A DNA stretch of 64,000 nt from the NCBI GenBank assembly GCA_902476265.1, contig CABSCP010000023.1, forward strand, positions 9,421 through 73,420. The letters are read 5' to 3'. The position numbers and the translations under genes are program-made. Shown piece after piece: positions 16,278 through 23,540 of the stretch (position 1 is its first letter; each line of letters begins with the position of its first letter). Under the pieces are notes generated by a model. The model was not told the origin of the DNA, did no database searches, and saw nothing but the letters and a program-made list of their open reading frames with translations. This DNA comes from an uncultured Lachnospiraceae bacterium (GTDB lineage Bacteria; Bacillota; Clostridia; Lachnospirales; Lachnospiraceae).

Positions 16278-19175
16278 TTACTGTGCGGAAGCACCGGTTC
16301 CTGTTGAAGAAGTTTCTTCTGCTTTCCGTTTCCGGTATTTTTTGATGGTTACTACTTCCAGGGCGATGATGCCGGCCGCCAGAATGATGTCGATCACGAT
16401 AGCCGCGATCTGCCATGCCATCATGCCTGTCTGCATGTTTTCCGGCTCATAAGCCCGGCTGTTGACAACCGTGTACATCACGTTCTTACATGCGTTGCGC
16501 ATTGCGGTAAGGCCGGTAGCGCTGGAGGTATCTTTCACATGGTTGGTCTCCGTATCATAAGCCACCAGCATGGCGTCTGTGCCGTTGCGGATCGCCTGGT
16601 CGGAATTCATGTAGCCGTATACGCCGAAGTAGTCGGTGAGCACGAAGCCTTTGAAGCCCCATTCATCCCGGAGGACGGTCTGACAGAGTGTGCTGGAGCC
16701 GCCTGCCCAGTGGGTGCCGATGTAGTTGAAGGAGGACATCACTGCTTTTGCGCCGCCTTCTTTTACGCTGATTTCAAAAGGTTTTAAGTAAATTTCACGA
16801 ATGGCCTGTTCGTTGGACCAGGTGCAGAGCATGCTGCAGCGGTTGGTTTCCTGATCGTTCATAGCAAAGTGCTTGATGTAAGCGTAAACGCCGTGTTTTT
16901 CCGCGCCGCGCACTGCGCTTGCGCCGATTTTGCCGGAGAGGAGACCGTCTTCGGAGTAGTACTCGAAGTTACGTCCTGCAAAAGCGCTGCGGTGAATGTT
17001 CATAGCAGGCGCATACCAGCCCGATACGTTCATTTCATCCGCCATTTTGCCGATACTCTGGCCGAAGGCGTCCGCGATGTCCTCATTCCAGGTACATGCG
17101 ATCATGACTGCGGAAGGGAAGCCGATGGAGCCTGTCCCGGTGAAGTTGTTGTTGATGGATGCGGGGCCGTCACAGTCAACGGTGCCCAGTTTTCCTACGC
17201 TTGCCGCCGCGGAGGTCTGATAGCCGCCGATGGCGATGAGGGTATCCATTTCGGAAACGGTCAGGTTGTCCAGCAGCTGTTCCCATCTTTCGTCGTCATA
17301 GGAAGCGCCTCTTAAATCATTTAAGGTGATGCTGTTCTTCGCGCCTGTTGTGGGCATTACGTCGCTGTCGTTATTGTAGTCGGCAGGATTGTAGTTGCCA
17401 TTGTTGATAAAGGTTGCTTTCTGATCATCCGGCAGAGAATAGCTTGTGGGAGCAGCGGTTGCCTCAGCGTAGTTTGCGAACTGATCCGCACGGGAAAGGT
17501 AGGTTGCTTCTCCCTGTGCGTAGTCAAATACATTGGTTACGGCAACAGCGTCGCTTTCCCGCTTGTTATCGCCGGCGTAAACAACGGTGCTGCCCACGCT
17601 GTAGGTTTCGGAAGCGATCACGTTGTGGGAGTCGCTGTTGATGCTGATGATGTAGTCGCCTGCTTCCAGGACATATGCTTTTGCGTCTTTGTAATCATAA
17701 GAAGCCATTTCTTCCACGGGGAAGGAGATAGTCAGGGTCTGGGAAGCGCCGGGCTCCAGCAGATCCGTTTTGTCAAAAGCGATCAGGTTTGCGGATGCTT
17801 TTTCAATGCCGCCGTTGGTATACGGAGGATTGTAGTAAACTTCTACCACATCTTTTCCGGCGGTAGTACCGGTGTTTGTGACGGTGACATCAAAAGTGAT
17901 ATTGCCGTCCGCTTCTGTAATTTCACCCATTTCCTGTGTGAAGCTTGTGTAGGAAAGGCCGTAGCCGAAGGGATACAGAACTACATCGTCATAGTTGATC
18001 AGGCCTTCCAGCGCTGCGGTTTCATAGAAGCGGTATCCCACATAGATGCCTTCCACATAGTTGATGAAGGAAGGGATGGTGGTTTCCGTTTCACCGGTAA
18101 AGCCGGTCTGCGTATACTTGAACTCTTCCATGTTGTCATAGAGGAAGTTGCCGAAGTTGTTGGCGGTAGGTGTTGCTGTCAGGTCTTTTACAAAAGTATC
18201 GCTGGTTTTTGCGGAAGGGTTTACCTGTCCGGCAATGATTTCGCCCAGCGCTGTGAAACCGGACTGGCCGGTGCCGGGGCACCAGATTGCGCCTTTGATC
18301 TGGCTGTATTCATTGACGAAGCCCAGCTCCATTGCGTTTGCGCCGTTATAAACGACAAATACGTTATCGAAGTTTTCGCACACCAGATCCAGCATATCCC
18401 TTTCGGTGCGGTTTAACTGCAGGTAATGTTCCCCCGCTTCAAAATCTTTATATTCTGTGGAGTTATCGGTATAAGTCACCTTGCTCACATCGGTGGGAAG
18501 GTCTGCGCCCTCGCCGCCCACACGGGTGATGACTACCAGCGCGGTGTCGGAAAATGCTTTTGCATTGTCGATCAGGCTGTCTGTATAGGAAGCGGCAGTG
18601 GGTTCCGGCAGGGTCCAGTCCTGAGACCACATGCCCACTACCGGGCGGTCCGCACGGTATGCGGTATAAAAATCGGAAAGTTCGGTATTCAGTTTAAAAC
18701 CTGCTTTTTCCAGGCCCTGCAGAAGTGTTACGGTTTCGTAAGCGTCGGACAGGGAACCGGAGCCGGTGCCGCCGTAGCAGGGATTGGTGGAGGCCCAGCC
18801 GAATACATTTAAGTTGGAACCGCTTGCCAGCGGAAGAATTCCGTCATTTTTTAAAAGGACAATCCCTTCTTCGGCAACTTCCGTACAAAGTGCGGTTGCC
18901 TCGTCAGAAGTTTCCTGTGAAATTGTGCCGTTCCCGGTAGCCAGCGAAATCAGGCTGGACATCGGAAGAAAGCAGATCAGGTTTACCGTCACTACAAATG
19001 CCAGTAAAATAGCGATACCGGCCTGGGAACGAACGAGTTTCCTGAGGGGTTTTTTCAGTTTAAAGCAGGCGATCAGTACGATCACTGCCAGCGCCAGCAC
19101 AACGCCGAATCCGATCAGATAAGGCTTGCAGGCTTTCAGGACGTTTACCACGTCATCCATGTTAATCGCTAACAT
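16278..19175 (-). CDS. Circularly permuted, membrane-anchored glycoside hydrolase family 3
   Basis: A 965-residue protein in which the GH3 parts are in inverted order. Two N-terminal membrane helices (about 18-38 and 52-72) are followed by the alpha/beta sandwich beginning VAEEGIVLLKNDGILPL, then a fibronectin III-like domain (about 440-540), and only then the TIM barrel with GRNFEYYSEDG, IKHFAMNDQETN and nucleophile Asp848 in VLTDYFGV. A further membrane helix (about 915-940) and a basic tail end the protein. The catalytic part is therefore probably held outside the membrane. Inverted GH3 enzymes are known from Ruminococcus and Butyrivibrio; membrane anchoring at both ends is less usual. The start follows GGAGGAAA. 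Confidence 0.88.
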   Translation of the reverse strand: MLAINMDDVVNVLKACKPYLIGFGVVLALAVIVLIACFKLKKPLRKLVRSQAGIAILLAFVVTVNLICFLPMSSLISLATGNGTISQETSDEATALCTEVAEEGIVLLKNDGILPLASGSNLNVFGWASTNPCYGGTGSGSLSDAYETVTLLQGLEKAGFKLNTELSDFYTAYRADRPVVGMWSQDWTLPEPTAASYTDSLIDNAKAFSDTALVVITRVGGEGADLPTDVSKVTYTDNSTEYKDFEAGEHYLQLNRTERDMLDLVCENFDNVFVVYNGANAMELGFVNEYSQIKGAIWCPGTGQSGFTALGEIIAGQVNPSAKTSDTFVKDLTATPTANNFGNFLYDNMEEFKYTQTGFTGETETTIPSFINYVEGIYVGYRFYETAALEGLINYDDVVLYPFGYGLSYTSFTQEMGEITEADGNITFDVTVTNTGTTAGKDVVEVYYNPPYTNGGIEKASANLIAFDKTDLLEPGASQTLTISFPVEEMASYDYKDAKAYVLEAGDYIISINSDSHNVIASETYSVGSTVVYAGDNKRESDAVAVTNVFDYAQGEATYLSRADQFANYAEATAAPTSYSLPDDQKATFINNGNYNPADYNNDSDVMPTTGAKNSITLNDLRGASYDDERWEQLLDNLTVSEMDTLIAIGGYQTSAAASVGKLGTVDCDGPASINNNFTGTGSIGFPSAVMIACTWNEDIADAFGQSIGKMADEMNVSGWYAPAMNIHRSAFAGRNFEYYSEDGLLSGKIGASAVRGAEKHGVYAYIKHFAMNDQETNRCSMLCTWSNEQAIREIYLKPFEISVKEGGAKAVMSSFNYIGTHWAGGSSTLCQTVLRDEWGFKGFVLTDYFGVYGYMNSDQAIRNGTDAMLVAYDTETNHVKDTSSATGLTAMRNACKNVMYTVVNSRAYEPENMQTGMMAWQIAAIVIDIILAAGIIALEVVTIKKYRKRKAEETSSTGTGASAQ

Positions 19176-19271
19176 TGTATTTCCTCCCTTGTTTTTTTCT
19201 TCGGTTATATCAAGCGGGCCCGCTTTCTATGCTGAGACTTTATCACACTTTAAAAAAATTGTGTGGGTTTT

Positions 19272-19304
19272 TGCACAATCCGCAGGTATGGCTGCACAAC
19301 TCGC
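19272..19304 (-). promoter_or_regulatory. Two 12-bp direct repeats upstream of the GH3-GtrA-GH3 operon
   Basis: On the plus strand TGCACAATCCGC (19272-19283) and TGCACAACTCGC (19293-19304) match at 10 of 12 positions and start 21 bp apart, two helical turns. They lie about 100 bp upstream of the permuted GH3 start. The arrangement suits an activator such as an AraC- or LytTR-type protein; which one is unknown. Confidence 0.4.
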
Positions 19305-19365
19305 ACTTTTTGAGGGCGGACAACAGGAGGGTCTGTTAATAAAACAACAAAAAGCTTTGAGAAGG

Positions 19366-20556
19366 TTACTCTCTGTATATTTCACCGTTCATGGAAACGC
19401 AGTTTCGGTTGGAATCTTTCGCATGATAGAGCTCCCGGTCCGCCTGCTCATACAGCTGTGTGAAATCAAAAGAACCATGTAAAAATGCCGCTCCAATGCT
19501 GACGGTGACATAAGGACTCACCTCTGACGAAGCGGCTTTCAGGGAAAGATGCAGGATGCTTTGACGCAGTTTCTGAGCCGTTTCAAGCAGGTCGGTTTCC
19601 GTACAGTCCGTCAACACCACTAAAAACTCTTCTCCGCCGAACCGGGACGCGAAGTTGTGAGATCCCAGGGTGCAGCAATAAATAGCGTCGGCCACTTTTT
19701 TCAGACACTGATCCCCCTGCTCATGACCGAAGAAATCGTTGTATTTTTTGAACAGGTCGATATCAATCATGAGAAAACCGATCCGGCAGGGCTGCGCCCG
19801 GAGGGAAAAGGTTTTTTCCAGCTGCTCCAGAATTCCGCGGCGGTTGAAAAGGCCCGTAAGCGGATCTTTGCTGGCCAGATCGGTAAGTTTTGCGTTGGAT
19901 TCCTGTAACTGTTCCAGCATAATCTGGTTGAGCCGGAAAGAATTATACAGCATACGGGAAAGAAACCATGCGAAAACGGCAAGCAGAGGAAGCTGAATGA
20001 CCAGCAGCATGGACATGCCTGAATAGCAGGCGAAAGGAAGAATAACAGCCGTATCCACGCCGAACAAAAAAAACATATCTTTCCAGGGCAGGAGCGGAAA
20101 GGTTGCGGTGAGGATGAGCAGATAAATATAGTTGTTTGTGGATCCGCGGGTATAAATTTCCAATAAATCAAAGGTGAGCATACCAAAGCTGAAAAGCCAC
20201 CAGAAAGTCCGGCACAGCAGCTGGCAATGTCTGACTGACACCATGGGCTTTTTTAAAATTTGATAGGATAAAAAGATCGCAGCAAGGGACAGCAGCAGAA
20301 GATAACTGCCGAATAACAGGTAAAATCCAAGCTTCACACCGTCAGGATCCGCGATCAGGAGCGAAATCTGGGTTATTAACTCGGCGAAAAAGATCAGTCC
20401 TGCAAAAGGGACGATTCGGCGGATGTTGTGAACTGCGATTTTTTCCTCCACACGGGCAACCAAATCAGGAGGCAGATCCTGGGGGTCCGTATTCGTAGAA
20501 AACAGCCCCCAATTTTCTTTATGCAAAAGATCTTTTATAAAGGAAAAAAAATTCAC
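19366..20556 (-). CDS. Membrane-bound diguanylate cyclase (GGDEF)
   Basis: A 396-residue protein starting at GTG 20556 behind GGAGTATAGACC. About six membrane helices occupy residues 50-215, followed by a short linker helix (QLQESNAKLTDLASKDPLTGL) and a GGDEF domain with active-site GGEEF at 307-311. The product would be cyclic di-GMP. The usual inhibitory RxxD site five residues upstream of the active site is absent (GSHN in its place), so product feedback through that site is not expected. It is transcribed away from the two HD genes. Confidence 0.9.
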   Translation of the reverse strand: MNFFSFIKDLLHKENWGLFSTNTDPQDLPPDLVARVEEKIAVHNIRRIVPFAGLIFFAELITQISLLIADPDGVKLGFYLLFGSYLLLLSLAAIFLSYQILKKPMVSVRHCQLLCRTFWWLFSFGMLTFDLLEIYTRGSTNNYIYLLILTATFPLLPWKDMFFLFGVDTAVILPFACYSGMSMLLVIQLPLLAVFAWFLSRMLYNSFRLNQIMLEQLQESNAKLTDLASKDPLTGLFNRRGILEQLEKTFSLRAQPCRIGFLMIDIDLFKKYNDFFGHEQGDQCLKKVADAIYCCTLGSHNFASRFGGEEFLVVLTDCTETDLLETAQKLRQSILHLSLKAASSEVSPYVTVSIGAAFLHGSFDFTQLYEQADRELYHAKDSNRNCVSMNGEIYRE

Positions 20557-20752
20557 GGTCTATACTCCTTCCGCTTACATGGTCAATTGCGCCATATCAG
20601 CTGACAGACAAGCTGTAACAGTAACTCTATTGTACACCATGCAGAGACGTTACGTCAAAAATATTGTAAAAAAGCGGACGAATAAACGGGCAGCCTCTTG
20701 TAAACCAAAAGGAATCCGTTATACTTAAAAATAAAAACGGAGAATATTTTAT

Positions 20753-21532
20753 ATGGAAGCAAAAGAAAAGTTCCTGGAATATGCCAACCGATATGACAGA
20801 AGCGATTCTAAAGTGGAACTGAAGGTCATTCATACGATGGCGGTGGCGGATATTATGGAGCGGCTCACCTGTGCGCTGGGCCTTTCGGAGCATACACGGC
20901 AGCTGGCTCATCTCTGCGCTGTTTATCATGACATCGGCCGTTTTGAGCAGCTTCGGCGCTATGACACATTTTTGGATAACAAAAGCATCGACCACGCCGA
21001 TCTTGGCTGTGAAATCCTGAAAGAAGAAAAGCTTTTGGAACAGCTGCCCCAGGAAGAGCAGGAGAGGATACTGGCGGCGGTAAAAAACCATAACAAACTG
21101 CGGATCGAGGACGGCCTGGATGACGAAACGATGCTTTTGTGCAGGCTGATCCGGGATGCGGATAAATGCGATATTTTCCGGGTTTTTGCCACGGAGGATT
21201 CCAAAGATACTTCAGACGCCGCCATAGAGGATATCGCCGGGGAGACGATATCGGACGCGGTTTTTAAGAGCATTCTGGATCACCGCTGTGTGAACCGGGA
21301 CGACCGGGTGACCGGGCTTGATATCTGGGTCAGCTTTCTCGCATTTTTCTATGACCTGAATTTTAAGGAGAGCCTGGACCTTTTGATGAAAAACAGGTAT
21401 TACAGGAAGCCGTTTGAAAGCGTCACCTTCACAAATCCCGAAACCGTACGCAGGCTGGGGATCATCTTTGCGGAAGTGGAAGGATATGCTGAAAAGAGGC
21501 TGAAGGAAGGAAAGGGCTGTGAATATGGATAA
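20753..21532 (+). CDS. HD-domain phosphohydrolase
   Basis: A 259-residue protein with an HD metal site: His in VIHTMAVAD, the HD pair in VYHDIGRFEQ, then later His/Asp positions (KNHNKL, LIRDADKCDIF). HD proteins hydrolyse nucleotides or phosphodiesters; the substrate is not visible here. It overlaps a second HD gene by 14 bp and is divergent from a diguanylate cyclase, although it lacks the HD-GYP signature, so a c-di-GMP role is not supported by sequence. Confidence 0.85.
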   Translation: MEAKEKFLEYANRYDRSDSKVELKVIHTMAVADIMERLTCALGLSEHTRQLAHLCAVYHDIGRFEQLRRYDTFLDNKSIDHADLGCEILKEEKLLEQLPQEEQERILAAVKNHNKLRIEDGLDDETMLLCRLIRDADKCDIFRVFATEDSKDTSDAAIEDIAGETISDAVFKSILDHRCVNRDDRVTGLDIWVSFLAFFYDLNFKESLDLLMKNRYYRKPFESVTFTNPETVRRLGIIFAEVEGYAEKRLKEGKGCEYG

Positions 21533-22127
21533 GGATGAAGCAAAAAGATATTTGAAAGAGGCAAAAGAGCTTAATGACGGACCTTGGATAGGACATTCAA
21601 AGCATGTGGCCAGGCTTGCGGAAAGAATCGCAGCAGCGGCAGGGATGGAGGAAGAAAAAGCATATTGTATGGGACTTTTGCATGATATCGGAAGAAGAAA
21701 CGGCAAAATGCAGGCACGCCATGCAATAGAAGGATACCGGTTCCTGATGAAGGAGGGATTTCCTGAAATTGCCAGGATTTGTTTAACCCATACGTTTCAG
21801 TATCAGAACGTGGATGGGATTTATGGCAGTTGGGACTGCAGTCCGAAAGAAAAAGAGTTTGTCCGGAACTATCTTGCGCAGACAGTATACGATGACTATG
21901 ATAAGCTCATTCAGCTGTGTGATGCACTCTCCCTTTCTGATGGATGGTGTTTTGCGGAAAAGAAGATGGTGGCATCCGCATTGAAGTTTGGGGTTAATGA
22001 AATGACTTTGAACAAATGGAAGGCAACTCTGGATCTGAAAAAATATTTTGATGAGAAAACCGGTTCGGATATCTATGAGTACTTGAAAAAGGGAAGAGAT
22101 GGTTTGTTTCAAAATCTTATATTATGA
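21519..22127 (+). CDS. HD-domain protein
   Basis: A 202-residue protein with a compact HD domain: WIGHSKHVARLAERIA, the HD pair in GLLHDIGRRNGKM, a further His in ARHAIEGYRF and an Asp in LIQLCDALSL. GTG 21519 or ATG 21525 could be the start; AAGGAAGG is well placed for GTG. It overlaps the preceding HD gene by 14 bp, so the two products are co-translated. The two proteins share only the HD motifs. Function unknown. Confidence 0.82.
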   Translation: MNMDKDEAKRYLKEAKELNDGPWIGHSKHVARLAERIAAAAGMEEEKAYCMGLLHDIGRRNGKMQARHAIEGYRFLMKEGFPEIARICLTHTFQYQNVDGIYGSWDCSPKEKEFVRNYLAQTVYDDYDKLIQLCDALSLSDGWCFAEKKMVASALKFGVNEMTLNKWKATLDLKKYFDEKTGSDIYEYLKKGRDGLFQNLIL

Positions 22128-22194
22128 AGATATACATATTATACTTTTCGGTGTCGGTTTATTATATAATGACTTAAATTTCTTTGTGGGATTC

Positions 22195-22223
22195 TGGATG
22201 TCAGGAGAGGAATCCGGTATAAT
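22195..22223 (+). promoter_or_regulatory. Candidate promoter of the rRNA methyltransferase gene
   Basis: A consensus TATAAT at 22218-22223 lies 35 bp before the start codon, with a weak -35 (TGGATG, 22195-22200) at 17 bp spacing. Confidence 0.4.
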
Positions 22224-22258
22224 AGGACTGTGACAATTTTATAGAAACGAGGTACATA

Positions 22259-23458
22259 ATGTACGCAGCAGTTATATTGAAAAAAGGGGAAGGCCGCACC
22301 TTAAAAAGCGGCGGCGCATGGGTTTACGATAACGAGATCGACCGGGTGCGCGGGGACTTTGAAAACGGTGACATCGTATCCGTGGAAGATTTTGACGGAT
22401 TTTTCATGGGCTGGGGTTTCATTAATACCAATTCCAAAATTACGGTCCGCATTATGAGCCGGAAAAAGGAAAACGAAATTACGGAAGAATTTCTGGAAAA
22501 GCGGGTGCGCAATGCCTGGGAATACCGGAAACAAACAGTGGATACAGAGTGCTGCAGGCTGATTTTCGGAGAAGCGGACTGGCTGCCCGGCCTGGTGGTG
22601 GACAAGTTTTCCGATGTGTTGGTGGTAGAATCCCTGGCGCTGGGAATTGACCGGTTGAAGCCGGTGATCCTGGAGCTGGTAAAAAAGGTGCTGGCGCAGG
22701 ACGGCGTGAGCATCCGCGGCATTTATGAGCGCAGTGATGCGAAGGTGCGCCTTCAGGAAGGGATGGAACGGTTCAAAGGTTTTATCGGCGCTCCGTTTGA
22801 CACAAAAGTTGAAATTGTGGAAAACGGCGTGAAATATATCGTGGATGTGGAGGACGGGCAGAAAACCGGGTTTTTCCTGGATCAGAAATATAACCGTGCG
22901 GCCATTCATCGGCTTTGTCCCGGGAAAAAGGTGCTGGACTGCTTTACCCATACGGGTTCCTTTGCGCTGAATGCGGGAATTGCGGGGGCGAAAGAGGTGC
23001 TCGGCGTGGACGCTTCCATGACCGGCGTGAAGCAGGCGGAAGAAAACGCGCGTTTAAACGGTCTGTCCGGCAAGGTGAAGTTTTTATGTGCGGATGTGTT
23101 TGACCTGCTTCCCGAATTAGAAGAAAAAGGGGAGCGCTTTGATGTGGTGATTCTGGACCCGCCCGCCTTTACAAAGTCCCGCAGCTCCATTAAAAACGCC
23201 GTAAAAGGCTACCGGGAGATCAATCTGCGGGGCATGAAGCTGGTGGAGGATAACGGATTTTTAGTGACCTGTTCCTGTTCTCATTTTATGGACCCGGAGC
23301 TGTTCGCAAAAACAATCCGGGAAGCGGCCCGCGGCGCGCATAAGAGACTGCGTCAGGTGGAGTTTAAAACCCAGGCGCCGGACCACCCGATTTTATGGGC
23401 GGCGGACGAATCCTACTATCTCAAGTTTTATATCTTCCAGGTTTGTGAAGAACTTTAA
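22259..23458 (+). CDS. rlmI: RlmI-like 23S rRNA cytosine-C5 methyltransferase
   Basis: A 399-residue SAM-dependent methyltransferase with the RlmI layout: an N-terminal PUA domain (VILKKGEGRTLKSGGAWVYDNEI), a central RNA-binding part, then a Rossmann domain with KVLDCFTHTGSFAL (SAM binding), the active-site loop LDPPAFTKSRSS and the Cys motif TCSCSHFM. RlmI methylates C1962 of 23S rRNA in E. coli; the same target is assumed by family. It appears to be a single-gene unit with a TATAAT box just upstream. Confidence 0.88.
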   Translation: MYAAVILKKGEGRTLKSGGAWVYDNEIDRVRGDFENGDIVSVEDFDGFFMGWGFINTNSKITVRIMSRKKENEITEEFLEKRVRNAWEYRKQTVDTECCRLIFGEADWLPGLVVDKFSDVLVVESLALGIDRLKPVILELVKKVLAQDGVSIRGIYERSDAKVRLQEGMERFKGFIGAPFDTKVEIVENGVKYIVDVEDGQKTGFFLDQKYNRAAIHRLCPGKKVLDCFTHTGSFALNAGIAGAKEVLGVDASMTGVKQAEENARLNGLSGKVKFLCADVFDLLPELEEKGERFDVVILDPPAFTKSRSSIKNAVKGYREINLRGMKLVEDNGFLVTCSCSHFMDPELFAKTIREAARGAHKRLRQVEFKTQAPDHPILWAADESYYLKFYIFQVCEEL

Positions 23459-23540
23459 AGAACGGCTCTAAAAAAGCGACAGTCACGCCCCCGGGCCGGC
23501 TGTTATCTCAATTCATATACATAAGGAGTATACAAAGTTA

